Assembly: GCA_038501195.1 (NCBI GenBank)
Contig: JBBPUQ010000007.1
Span: 372,001 to 436,000, forward strand
Length of the DNA stretch: 64,000 nucleotides
Direction: 5' to 3'
Origin: Nemania diffusa
Taxonomy: Eukaryota; Ascomycota; Sordariomycetes; Xylariales; Xylariaceae
Numbering within the stretch: position 1 is the stretch's first letter; every line of letters begins with the position of its first letter. The notes beneath the pieces were generated by a model. It made no database searches. It was not told where the DNA came from and saw nothing but the letters and a program-made list of their open reading frames with translations. The translations under genes were made by a program, and so were the position numbers. Shown here piece by piece: positions 49,605-59,352 of the stretch.

Positions 49605-50349
49605 CTCTCGTGTTAGACACCAGGTTAAGGCTCCCACCTTAAGACGTATACGCCTCGCTTTTCAAGTCCTGTAGGCATCTGATACGGCTCGCGCACGAGT
49701 CGGAATTTATTTCGTTCCAGATTAAATTGATTAACACGTTTAAGCTGCCTGTTAGGCCGACAAGGGATTGCTCCCTATGACTCTTTATGAATGCGACGTC
49801 GTAGCATGATAATCGCTCTCGGATGTCCTTAACGTCTCGGACATCTCCGAATGTCGGGTTTAGGGGTGCAGGTTTAGGTTCATGAACAATAAGACTATCG
49901 TAGGGCAGGTAATATTTTACTTACCTAGATTTTATGTACACGAAATGCGACGGTCACCCTAAACTGTGAGACCCCTTGATACTGAACAAGTATAGAAATA
50001 AATTGACTACGTAGCCTAATGAGATAAATAACCGATAAATTCTATCTCTGGGGGTTGTATTATGCTCAATCTGTAGTCTGACCCCGTAGCAGTTGCTCAG
50101 TCCAAGGTGGTGGCATCCTGAACGACGCTTTTCCAAGGGTAAACAGATCAACTCAGGAATAATAAATATTTGCGAAATTTATAAATGTCCAGTATGTGCC
50201 TTCCAAACTCATGAGTACTTCCTATGGTCATCCAGTGCCATTATAACTTCGTAGCCCATATTATACCAATTTCTCAAGACAGCCATGTGATCAAACATCT
50301 CAGCACAAAAAAAAAGCGGTTAGCACATCCTTCAAGTCCACTATTCGTC
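49605..50349. other. Spacer, no gene recognised
   Basis: 3' flank of the ankyrin-like gene. AT-rich with motif-free short ORFs only. Confidence 0.55.
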
Positions 50350-52479
50350 CTAATCCTCATCACTATCCTCAACCAAATCCTTGGCCCAATCCTCGTCCTC
50401 CTCATCATCGCTATCCTCGACCCAAGCCCCCGGTACCAGCTGCGGCCCATCTTCCACAAGTCTCCAGAAATCGGCCGAGTAGCTTTTCTCCGGTACGGAC
50501 CACAAAACCTTCCAATCTTCAGGCTCTGGGCCATATTCGTAACCCCGTAAGCGGACAACGCCAACGGTATAATATTTTGTTTCTTTTGCATGCCACCGAC
50601 GTAATTTACAGAGCTCAGAGAAATTTGACTCTTTGTCTGCAAGCAACTCATTCTCGCGTCGCCCATATTCCTCCAGGTCGTACCCGTTGGACTTAACCAT
50701 GGGAAGCCATAACTGCCGAATACAGCTATCAAGTCGACTGAAATAATTCTTGCGAGTATTCCAATACATGAAAACTCTGACAATCCCCGTTAAAGGAGTC
50801 AATTTACCTCTATTTATGAAATAAGATGGAAGGCGATTCAGATGGTGGATGTTGGGCGTGTTGCTTATCACCATATTAGCGAGACGAGTCCATTCCAGTC
50901 TCCAGTCTCGCTCCTGTAATTCCAACCTGGCCGTAGAAAACGCTAATACCTTAACAATGGTATGTATTAGGGACCAACCTGCCATGGAAGCAATGCACAC
51001 TGCACGGAGATCTTGGCTCCAATACGGCTGCAAGAGCTTTGGGATGACCATTGGATCTACCGTCATATGCCCCAAATCCTGTAAATTTCGTAATCGGGAC
51101 TCTAGTGTTGTTGTTTCGTGCCACGGGCATTCGATTCTCTGGAATACTTTGAAAAAAGCTCTCGATGTCAGGCTATTCCAGCACGTGCACTGGTTGTTTT
51201 CATAGTCGACGTAGATGTCTACACCGTCACATAGTTTGTTGATTTCATTACTAAAGATCCAACCTAACGATCCAATTTTCCCCTGAACTCGTGAGTGGGA
51301 CAGATGTATTTGACGAAATGGGGTTCTAGGTGTAAATTAATTGTTATTTCGTTGATAACCGCGCAAGGTAGGTATAGTTATATCTTACCCCCCAATATTA
51401 TCAACCTCTGATGGATCTGCGCCAAGATCAAGCAAGTACTTGATCATAGGTATATTTAATATCAAAACTGCGAACTAGACGATATTAGACCGACCCGGCC
51501 CTGGGTTAAGGGTAGTAACTCACATGAAGTAACCCTTGCCCAGACTTCTCGTCATGATCATAAGGTGAGGCCCGCCCACTATCGAATAACATTTGTATTT
51601 CTTTTGGTTCTCCGTATCCCGCAATTCTGAATACCTTGCTGTTTGTAGGCGCAATACGATAGTATCGCAGGTTGAACTTCCAATTGCCATATGATGCAGA
51701 GCTTTGCAGTTCCCATGTAGTTCGATACAGCCACGTTGGCAGTCGAAAGCGAATGGTCCTCACGGCATCCTGTCTTTTCGGGGACCGTCGGCGCCGCAGC
51801 GCGCGATGTTCGGGTTCCCAATCGTCGCCTGACTGTATGTCCTGAGAGGGAAGTTGTACCTGATGTGCGGCGAGGCCTCCTATGCGACCTGGTTGGGCAT
51901 TGTCTTGGAGTGTTTGCATAATCAGAGGAGTTGCTATTTCTGTGAATCCTTGGACGATGATCTGCGGTTGGATTCTTGTGAGGGCACTGGGACTCCGTCA
52001 ATATCCATGTAGTAGATGGTTTGGTAGATCACTAACAGAAGATAGGATTGTTGGGCCAGCATTAGCATTGTCACCGCATTCTGGAGTCTTTTTTCGAGGG
52101 TTTCAAGTTGCTCCTTTTTCAACGCCACTTTGGCGGCGGCAACTTTTCTCCTAAGCTTTCCGGGTCGATTGACCTGTGATGCGAGCTCATCAACAACCTC
52201 TGTTAAAGAACTTAAAGCCTTACGGCAATAGGCGGTGCTGCGACTTGCAATGCTGTTATCCCAGAACATGGGCGGGAGGCTAGTGTGGTTAAACGTGTGG
52301 TCGGCCTCCCAGAGTGCGGGGTCGAGGCATTCGATCTGATCAAGAAGGTCTCTAATAGATGATGGAGCATCTTGTAGCTCGTCCCAGAATTGTTTGAGTT
52401 TGATGATAGACTGACCAACTTGCGTGGCCACCTGGAAGACGGCGATGCCGCTGGCGGCTACACTGAGAGCTTCCGCCAT
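50350..52479 (-). CDS. Fungal N-terminal (NLR-type) domain protein with ankyrin-like segment
   Basis: Four exons (52479-52040, 51974-51524, 51474-51389, 51325-50350) give 650 aa. The N-terminus MAEALSVAASGIAVFQVATQ ... LLDQIECLDPALWEA is the helical 'fungal N-terminal domain' that precedes NACHT/ankyrin modules in many fungal NLR-like proteins; residues about 25-150 are helical. A central beta-rich block (IRFRLPTWLYRTTWELQ) is followed by an ankyrin-type stretch (GEPKEIQMLF ... GLLHFAVLILNIPMIKYLLDLGADPSEVDN) that spans introns of 49 and 63 nt. No NACHT/NB-ARC ATPase is present. Tandem GTTAGT/GTGATC donors compete at the first intron; the GTTAGT choice restores the family-like LIQPQIIVQGF. 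Possible role in non-self recognition or signalling, inferred only. The C-terminus is acidic (SDDEEDED). Confidence 0.8.
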
Positions 52480-52815
52480 GGGGAACTTTCTTGATGGAGT
52501 ATAAGGCGTATATAACGACAAAGGAAGAGGGAAAGTTGCCTGTGAAATAAGGCTCTCTCATCTATATCTCTACGCAGGGGGGCATTATAGAGCACTGCCA
52601 CCTGCAGGCTGCGAGCTGATGGCTTTTTGAGTCGCTATTCATTGGCTGGTGGTGCATGTTCCAGCATTACACTACAACCATGAGAGAAATAGGCGTGTGC
52701 TGCGCATATAATATATACATAAGAACTATCAACATTACATATTGAACATTTCGCTACTTTAAATTGACTGAATCCAATAAAATCCACGATGCGCAACCTA
52801 AAAGACTATCGTTTC

Positions 52816-53553
52816 TCAACCCCCAGCGGAAGCCTTACTTCTCCCTTTCGGGCCCCCAAGACCACGCAGTAAGCCCGCCATGCGCCATCTCCACCTATCA
52901 GACATCGTAGGATTTGAAGGGGGCGCAGGGGCGGGGGCTGGTGTATGAATCAAAGATAACAGCGACGGCGACGCACTCGGCGGCGCGCCCATGACATCTG
53001 TCGGCCGACCTGCGCAGCATTAGCAAATCCAGCCCTGGAACAACTAGGCCTGCTACTGCACAGATGCAGGGGATGCAGGGGGACAAGATGGCATACGGAT
53101 ATTCCCCGCGCCGCCAATCCCATAACCTCGCAACTGCGCATCGCGCTCCGCGACGAACCCGTCCTCATCATCATCCGAACCTTCACTACCGTCGTGCGAG
53201 CCCCACAACCCGATCGGAGACGTGCGCGTCTCCCCACGGTGCGTATCCGCTTGCGACGTTGGGGTGCCGACTTTCGCCTGCTGTCTTAAGTTCGCGACGG
53301 ACACCGTGTGCACGATGGCTAGCTGGCCTTGTATGCGCACGCGGTGTCGGTGCTGCCGGCGCGGGAGGAGGCGGTTCATCTCTGGGTCCGAGTCGGCGTG
53401 TGGGGCCGTCTCGTCGTCGTCATCATCGGTCATGTTCGCTCCGTCGTAGTCGTTGTGGAGAGGGACGCGAGGAGCAGCAGTAGAGGGAAGCCCGCTTGCG
53501 TGTTGGCGTAGCGATGTGAAGGGCCGAGAGAGCATCGCAATAGTTAATCTCAT
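52816..53553 (-). CDS. Asp-rich hypothetical protein, two exons
   Basis: Exons 53553-53097 and 53009-52816 (intron 87 nt, donor GTATGC, branch TTGCTAAT, acceptor GCGCAG) give 216 aa. The splice was accepted because the frame stays open for 64 further codons, to a TGA at 52816. The sequence has an acidic run (TDDDDDETA), a basic stretch (RRQHRHRVRIQGQ), a second acidic run (EGSDDDEDGF) and a Pro/Ala-rich segment (TPAPAPAPPSNP), and ends with a basic, Gly-rich WRWRMAGLLRGLGGPKGR. There is no TM segment or known domain; the alternation of charge suggests a largely disordered, possibly nuclear protein. I do not recognise a family. Alternative starts are Met7 in the same frame. Confidence 0.6.
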
Positions 53554-54084
53554 AGATAGGTATGTGTAGATATCTATATGATTTAATATTGAATTAATTT
53601 CGATAAGGATGATTGTTGAGAATGTGCATGGTACCGGATGAGGCCGCAATCCCTATTTCATATCTACCCGGTGACAGGAAGGAAACCCCTGACTAGAGAA
53701 AGGGGCAACCAGAGTAAGCTGCTACACTACTCTATACCTATCTTTATTTTACCCGTCTGGTGGGATGATTCCGATGCCGTGGCACCTTGGAGGTGTGGTC
53801 GATCCCTGCATGGGTGGCAGTCATGGCGTTCAATAACTTGTTAGCGTAACGGTCGGGCTCTCGCTGAACGAAGGATGATACCGAAAAAAAGCACGGCATA
53901 TATATGCACTATCTATTCAGGGCTGGTTCAAGGTCTCAGTTCAAATGTCGATTATCTAAGTACCTATCTAGATAGTATCTACAACAGAGTAGTGAGATCA
54001 CAGAAACGTACCCACTTCTATTTCCTAATCTAGATATTGATTTCTTATTCTCTTGCTCTGATTGGTTGTAAACCTTTGTATGTT
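53554..54084. other. Spacer left of the retrotransposon
   Basis: This is the promoter side of the Asp-rich gene. It contains a small inverted patch (GATAGTATCTAC region near 53968-53985). Nothing else is recognised up to the element boundary at 54085. Confidence 0.5.
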
Positions 54085-54181
54085 TAGGTGGTTCTACAGG
54101 GTTCAGGGACCCACCGCACAACTTCCCTTCTACAACACCACATTATTAGGCACACTCGGCTCAAATACGTTGCAAATTCGT
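54085..54181 (+). repeat. Split direct repeat A1 (left end)
   Basis: 97-bp copy identical to 59780-59876. It starts TAGGTGGTTC and can form a terminal hairpin (GGTGG ... CCACC within the first 31 nt). It marks the left boundary of the element. Confidence 0.92.
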
Positions 54182-54267
54182 TCGTTTTAATAGGCATTAC
54201 AAGCTATTAACAGACATAAACACGACTTTAGGTGTTATTATACCCTCCTTTTGCCTGTCAATTTACA

Positions 54268-55326
54268 ATGGCGCCACGCAGCAGAGCCGAACACGCCTCG
54301 AAAGCAGCTCATGCAGAGTCTGCAGCTTACTCATCTGAAACCCCTGCCGAATTGTTAACCCAGCTTACTGAAGAAAGCGCAGCAACGATCCCTAGCTCGG
54401 TTCCGCCTCAGTCCGGGGACGAAATCGTTGCGATCCCGCCGCCGGAAAAGCGGCAGCGAGCCGATACGACTGGCACATCTCTTCCTTCAGAGGACGAGAT
54501 CGCAGTCCGCGAACTGCGCCTTCGATTGCAGCGTTTGGAACGCGAAGAAAGAGAAGAGCAACGCCGCTCCCAACTCGAGGCGCACCTCGCATCCGATTCG
54601 AACCGCTTACGAGCCGGTAACCCAGACTACGAGTTCACCGATTTCCGTGAGTTACCTTCTATTGTACAGACTATCGCTGGCCAGTTCCCCGGCGTCGACT
54701 GGAAGCAGATCATGGCAATCTATAGAGGCGAGTTCGAACCGATGAACTTAATTAAGCTTCGAACTGGAGCCGGTTACACCCCGTATACAGCAACTGCACT
54801 ACACGCAAGCCAAGCAGGCAATATTACAATGCGAGCAGCAACGGTAAAACCAGAAGCATATGGAACCGAAATCGCTACGTGGGTACACTGTTTTTCAACC
54901 TTTATTGCGATTTACTCTCGTTTATTCGAAACACAATCGCACGTCGCGCTTGCAATGAACGATTTCGCCCGTATTGTGTACGAACTCAGTACAACTCACG
55001 AGCTTAGGGCAGTAATCACGTTTGCAGCCGCCCGAATGAAGCACTGCTTGATGACCCCTCATACAGCCGCCCCGTGGTCGGAGCGTAATCGCGAATGGGA
55101 GCATAGCCACTTGTCTTTGAGTACTTTAAAGTCTACGCCCCGAAACAGCCGCGATAGCAACCCGCGTAAGGCTCATTTTCAGCAATCAAAAGAAGCAACT
55201 CGCGAGGAATTTTGCAACCGCTGGAATTTCTCCGAATGCAGGCTAGCTAAGTGCCCTCGAAAGCACGCATGCAAACACTGCAGCGGAGCACATAAAGCGC
55301 CCGTATGCAGTACGAAATCCGACTAG
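54268..55326 (+). CDS. Gag-like protein of the YR retrotransposon
   Basis: 352 aa from the first ATG (54268, ACAATGGCG) to a TAG at 55324-55326. The N-terminal third is Ala/Ser/Glu-rich with a long helical RELRLRLQRLEREEREE coiled coil (about 90-115). The middle is a capsid-like helical region. The C-terminus has a CCCH-type finger (C-x7-C-x4-C-x3-H in CNRWNFSECRLAKCPRKH) immediately followed by a CCHC zinc knuckle (C-x2-C-x3-H-x4-C, CKHCSGAHKAPVC), the nucleic-acid-binding arrangement seen in DIRS-like Gag proteins. The frame continues without interruption into RT after the single TAG. Confidence 0.88.
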   Translation: MAPRSRAEHASKAAHAESAAYSSETPAELLTQLTEESAATIPSSVPPQSGDEIVAIPPPEKRQRADTTGTSLPSEDEIAVRELRLRLQRLEREEREEQRRSQLEAHLASDSNRLRAGNPDYEFTDFRELPSIVQTIAGQFPGVDWKQIMAIYRGEFEPMNLIKLRTGAGYTPYTATALHASQAGNITMRAATVKPEAYGTEIATWVHCFSTFIAIYSRLFETQSHVALAMNDFARIVYELSTTHELRAVITFAAARMKHCLMTPHTAAPWSERNREWEHSHLSLSTLKSTPRNSRDSNPRKAHFQQSKEATREEFCNRWNFSECRLAKCPRKHACKHCSGAHKAPVCSTKSD

Positions 55327-57120
55327 GATTCAAAGGTCGGGCTATTACGAGACTCAGCAAACTTACTGCCCGACCAATATAGGGCTTTAGCCCCGAACAA
55401 GCCTCATGTTCGCTTCAAAATTCCCCCTGTTATTAAAATTATTCAACTTTTTTTTACACCTTTCCCAAGACTTCAAGCGAATACGGTCCCTTCCTTCCAA
55501 GTATTCGACCCGTTTAGCCCAGTATTAACTAACTCTCCTTCCCCTCTCCACCCTAAATGCTGGTTGAAAGCACTTCGAAATCACCCCGATAATCTAGGAT
55601 CAACGATTCACGGGATTCTACAACATGGAGCCTTATTAGGCTGTACAGACCTGCCTTCACCAGGCCGTTCGGGCAACTTACGCTCAGCGGATGAAAATCA
55701 CGCAGTAATCGAAGCTCAAATCGCATCGGATTTGGATCTTAACCGAATCACTGAGCTACCAGGGCCAACAGGCCTCCTCTGCTCCCCCTTGGGCCTAGTA
55801 CCTAAGTCAAACGGAAGCTGGCGAAGAATACACCATCTTTCGTTCCCAGAAATCGGGTCGGTTAATGATCGCATTTTACCCGATCACGCAGCATTACAAT
55901 ACTCGACTATCCAGCACATATTTACTATGGTCCGCACGCTTGGCAAGGGGACATACCTTATTAAAAAGGACCTGAAAGACGCTTTTCGGCTCGTTCCTGT
56001 AGCGCCTGCACACCGATGGCTGCTCGGTTTCGAATGGAAATCCCGGTTCTTTCACGAGAACTGCCTACCTTTCGGCCTTCGTACGGCCCCTTTCTTATTC
56101 AACCTATTTGCAGAAGGACTGCACTGGATGCTCGAAGCTCTTATATCGTTTATTAGCCTAGTTCACTACTTAGACGACTTCATTTTCGCAATTCCACCGG
56201 CCCGAATTCGAGACGCTCCGCTAGTTCATACAAAATATAACTGGCTGTCAGAGGCGTTAGGCCTTATTCCAAACACCGAGAAAGATGGCGAAGGTACTTG
56301 TATCGAAACTTTAGGGGTCGAAATCGACACGGTGGCGATGCGTGCTAGGCTATCAGACGCCAAGATTGCCAAAGCTATCCGTTTAGCAGAAAACGCACTT
56401 CAAAAACCGCGCCTTTCCCGTCGCGAAATCGAGAAAATTTCAGGCTATCTTTCATTCTGTTCTTCAGTAATCCCATTAGGCCGCTCGTTTTTACACAGCC
56501 TTTGGGCCATGCTCTCTACCTTCGGCGCGAAATCGCTACGGCCTTTGTCCGCAAACGCAAGGCTCGACCTAGAATGGTGGCGGGACTCTTTACAGTCTTT
56601 CAACGGCGTTTTCGTTCTAGATACGTCCGACCGCCTGGTCTTCCACCTATTTACAGATGCCTCAAACACAGGCATCGGCGGGTTTTGGTACCAAAGCGGC
56701 CCGGCTTCGAGCCACTGGCGCTCCCAACTCCCTATCGCAGAACGGCAGGCCTACGGCCAGCTACGGCTCTCCGAAGAGTCCTCGTTACATATCAATACAG
56801 TCGAAATAGTAGCGATTGAGGTCGCGTTTCGCACGTGGTACAAGATGTGGGCATCAGGCCTAGTAATTATCTACACCGATAATACAACTGCTCAAGCAGG
56901 GCTCGAAAACGCCTCTACAAAAAACTCTCTTTCTTCGGCTTCGCTTCGTAAAATACTCGTTTTAGCAGCAAGCTACGACATTTGTCTCCAAGTCCGCCGG
57001 GTAACTTCTTGCGATAATACTTTAGCAGATGCTCTATCGCGTGCCGATTTCGTTACGATTGCTAACCTTTGTCCCAATTGGCAGTTCCTATCGAGGGCAA
57101 GCCAACCCCGCGCTTTTTAG
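55327..57120 (+). CDS. Reverse transcriptase - RNase H of the YR retrotransposon (no ATG; same frame as gag)
   Basis: 597 codons are open from directly after the gag TAG to a TAG at 57118-57120. RT motifs: LVPKSNGSWRRIHHLSF, YLIKKDLKDAFRLVPV (catalytic Asp), CLPFGLRTAPFLFNLF and HYLDDFIFA with the YxDD active site. RNase H follows with HLFTDASNTGIGGFW (first Asp), INTVEIVAIEVAF (Glu), IIYTDNTTAQAGL (Asp) and NTLADALSRAD (last Asp). The first ~80 codons contain no ATG, so expression must come from readthrough of TAG 55324, reinitiation or splicing. The likely product is a Gag-Pol fusion that copies the element's RNA. Confidence 0.9.
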   Translation, partial: DSKVGLLRDSANLLPDQYRALAPNKPHVRFKIPPVIKIIQLFFTPFPRLQANTVPSFQVFDPFSPVLTNSPSPLHPKCWLKALRNHPDNLGSTIHGILQHGALLGCTDLPSPGRSGNLRSADENHAVIEAQIASDLDLNRITELPGPTGLLCSPLGLVPKSNGSWRRIHHLSFPEIGSVNDRILPDHAALQYSTIQHIFTMVRTLGKGTYLIKKDLKDAFRLVPVAPAHRWLLGFEWKSRFFHENCLPFGLRTAPFLFNLFAEGLHWMLEALISFISLVHYLDDFIFAIPPARIRDAPLVHTKYNWLSEALGLIPNTEKDGEGTCIETLGVEIDTVAMRARLSDAKIAKAIRLAENALQKPRLSRREIEKISGYLSFCSSVIPLGRSFLHSLWAMLSTFGAKSLRPLSANARLDLEWWRDSLQSFNGVFVLDTSDRLVFHLFTDASNTGIGGFWYQSGPASSHWRSQLPIAERQAYGQLRLSEESSLHINTVEIVAIEVAFRTWYKMWASGLVIIYTDNTTAQAGLENASTKNSLSSASLRKILVLAASYDICLQVRRVTSCDNTLADALSRADFVTIANLCPNWQFLSRASQPRAF

Positions 57121-58334
57121 CCAGGCTGTTAAAATATAGCTTCTGCCACGATGACAACTATACGCGTTTACTATACGCAGGCTTAGCGGATTCGACCCGT
57201 AGAGGTTACGACGCAATGGCTAATATGTACGAAGATTGGTGTAGCCTTCGCAACCAGCCCCCTTGGCCTGTGTCAGAAGCCAATTTAGCCCTCTATATCT
57301 GTGATAGAGCTTTCGGCTTATCTCAAAGGGCAATACAAGGGTCGACGCTTAATTCGTACGTATCCGCGTTGCGTTCGGTTCATATTGACCTCCGCTTTGA
57401 CCTAGCAGTCTTCGAAAGCCCCCATATCCGCAGGTTAATACAAGGGGCTATTTACCTATTTCCTCACTCTAAAGGCGCCCGGCTTAAAGCACCGATTTCA
57501 GACCAATTACTAGCCGATTTAGTCTCGCCTAAAGCGTCACTTGACGAACACCCACACGATACACTTGTAGCAAACGCAGCGTTTACGATGGCCTGGCATG
57601 GGTTTTTACGCTTAGGCGAAGTTACTCATACAGACAACGAAGCGCTTAATCCCCGTAAATGGGACGCGTTAGGGCTAGCTAAATCGTCTATTCAACCAGC
57701 GGAGTCTAGAGAGTACTTCCAGGTACTGCTTCGCGGTACGAAAACGGACAAAAACCGCCTTGGTGTTAGCATCGTCCTTGGGGCGACTGGCGGCTCTTCT
57801 TGCCCTGTAGCACACATGGGCAAGCTGTTAAACTGGCTAGAAAAGCCTCATCACATCCGCGATTCTTCGCCACTGTTTCAACTTACATACGGGGCGTTTT
57901 CGAAACCTAGAGCTCAACAAATCTTAGCAAAACGCCTGCTACGCCTAGGCATCGACCGCAACGCGTATTCGGGCCACAGTTTCCGCCGAGGCGCAGCGCA
58001 GCACGCCCACAACGTAGGCATGAGTGAGGGCGATATCAAGCTCCTCGGCCGTTGGACGTCCGACGCGGTAAAACGATACTATAAGACTTCTACAGATGAG
58101 AAACTTCGGGCTAACAAACGCTTCGTTTTCGGGGCGACCCCTGGCACTCAACTAACTATACCGGCTACGGAATTAACAGTCAAGCCAAAGGCACGGACCG
58201 AATCCGTTACGACTCCGGCACGAGTTACTACTACAGCACTCGATCATACCCCTTACTCCCCCCTATCCCACCGGCCTACCCCCCTCAGGTGGGCTACCCC
58301 ATATGTGCCCCCAGGCGAATTCGGGACGAATTAG
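57066..58334 (+). CDS. Tyrosine recombinase of the retrotransposon
   Basis: The frame opens at 57066 inside the 3' end of RT (about 55 nt overlap, -1 relative frame) and runs about 420 codons to the TAG at 58332-58334. N-terminal SAM-like region: DSTRRGYDAMANMYEDWC and LYICDRAFGLSQRAIQGSTL. Catalytic domain: WHGFLRLGEVTH (first Arg), GHSFRRGAAQHAHNVGM (HxxR) and LLGRWTSDAVKRYYK (Trp/His-equivalent and the nucleophilic Tyr). This replaces the DDE integrase in DIRS-order elements and would insert a circular DNA intermediate. The T5 run just before the RT stop (57114-57118) is a candidate -1 slippage site; independent initiation is possible because in-frame ATGs appear only about 50 codons in. 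Confidence 0.9.
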   Translation, partial: PLSQLAVPIEGKPTPRFLARLLKYSFCHDDNYTRLLYAGLADSTRRGYDAMANMYEDWCSLRNQPPWPVSEANLALYICDRAFGLSQRAIQGSTLNSYVSALRSVHIDLRFDLAVFESPHIRRLIQGAIYLFPHSKGARLKAPISDQLLADLVSPKASLDEHPHDTLVANAAFTMAWHGFLRLGEVTHTDNEALNPRKWDALGLAKSSIQPAESREYFQVLLRGTKTDKNRLGVSIVLGATGGSSCPVAHMGKLLNWLEKPHHIRDSSPLFQLTYGAFSKPRAQQILAKRLLRLGIDRNAYSGHSFRRGAAQHAHNVGMSEGDIKLLGRWTSDAVKRYYKTSTDEKLRANKRFVFGATPGTQLTIPATELTVKPKARTESVTTPARVTTTALDHTPYSPLSHRPTPLRWATPYVPPGEFGTN

Positions 58335-59335
58335 AAAAAGATCAGGGGGTACTTTAGAAATTGGAAAATTCGATCCGAATTCGCTAGAATTCGACTCGAA
58401 TTAGATTTTTCCCCCTAAGTTAGCATACATTTGGTCACCGGCGAATCCGACTCATTTTAGCTGGTCCCAAAAGTATCCGTTTTTGTATTCACTTCCACTG
58501 CCTCAAGTATTTACTAACTACCACCCCCGCGAATTCGGCACGAATTCTAAGCGACATCGACATCACTGGACCCAGCCACACCCGAACCCGAAGCCTCCCC
58601 ACCCAAGCCCTCCGCACCCTCCTCGGCAGCAGCGGTAGCGGCAGCACCCTGGTTCTTGATCTGTCCTACGGCCTCACGTAGGAAGGCTAGTCTAGTTAGC
58701 ATCGAATTCGAGGCGGTTTCGGTACGCAGCTCACTTACTTCCGGCGCTCTTGAAGGACTTCCAGGCCTCCTTGCTGGTGCGGTGCAGGCGGGCCTCCTTG
58801 CGGGCGGCGACGAACAGTTCCCAGACCTCTTTGATTTTGTCGTCGGCCGTGTTAATCTACACCTAGTTAGAAGCGAATTCGACACGAAAAAGGGGCGGAT
58901 TGCATACCGGGACACAGCCACCAGCACGGTTGCCCTTGCGGGCGGCGACACAGTAGGTGCACTTGGCGGAGGAGGACCCAACATTGTGGGCACAGAAAGC
59001 GTCCAAGTCCTAGCCATATCAGCAGCGAATTCGACCCGCCTTCGTAGCGACCTACCTTGGTGACGCGGTGGGAGCAGTGGACACAACAGACGGGCGCCTC
59101 CGTCATGGTAGAAGCGTCCTAGTCTATAGGGGATTATTAGTACCGAATTCGATGCGGATTCGCTACGCAGCTGTCTTACCTTTACCACGCGAGAGGGCCG
59201 AGCGGGGACCGGCCGGCTCCTTTTTGAGGGGAGCGGTCTGCTTCGGCATGTCGACGATGATGTATGTGGATGAATATTAATTTGTAGGGGGGGGCCGCTA
59301 CACCCAGTTAGCGACTCGAATTCGACCCGCGCGCG
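58317..59335. repeat. Cluster of ~18-nt GAATTCG-type interspersed repeats
   Basis: Copies of approximately GAATTCGRNNCGRNTTNG start at 58317, 58387 (overlapping another at 58377), 58531, 58704, 58875, 59027, 59145 and 59318, with a weaker copy at 58443. The last five are each inside a different intron of the antisense gene. The copies at 58317 and 58531 touch the stop codons of the recombinase and of the antisense gene. No such density is seen elsewhere in the window. Confidence 0.75.
58547..59106 (-). CDS. Small Cys-rich protein gene nested antisense in the retrotransposon
   Basis: Four coding exons (59106-59056, 59009-58908, 58856-58739, 58686-58547) give 136 aa. The N-terminal half has zinc-finger-like cysteines (C7, C8, C11, C23, C34, C37, C49 in APVCCVHCSHR ... 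AFCAHNV ... KCTYCVAARKGNRAGGC). The second half is a helical, charged segment (DDKIKEVWELFVAARKEARL) and an Ala/Gly/Ser-rich tail. Two further introns lie upstream (59119-59179 and 59298-59352). An upstream exon beginning at ATG 59249 (MPKQTAPLKKEPAG) looks coding but does not join the main frame, so the true start is uncertain. All five introns share a GAATTCG-centred motif. I do not know the family; it may be host-derived cargo or an element gene. Confidence 0.65.
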
Positions 59336-59352
59336 CGTCGCGTATGACTTAC
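59298..59352 (-). other. Predicted 5'-leader intron of the Cys-rich gene
   Basis: Donor GTAAGT (59352), branch CGCTAACTG, acceptor GTGTAG (59298), with the CGAATTCGA core at 59317-59325. Same architecture as the four other introns of this gene. Confidence 0.55.

Noticed and set aside
56502..56819. 105-codon ORF inside the RT region
   Set aside because: It is an out-of-frame shadow of RT/RNase H, whose motifs are complete in the other frame.
58531..58548. GAATTCGGCACGAATTC resembles an EcoRI cDNA-library adaptor
   Set aside because: The same word in diverged forms occurs at least eight times nearby, in several introns and in the retroelement, so it belongs to a native repeat family rather than to a cloning artefact.
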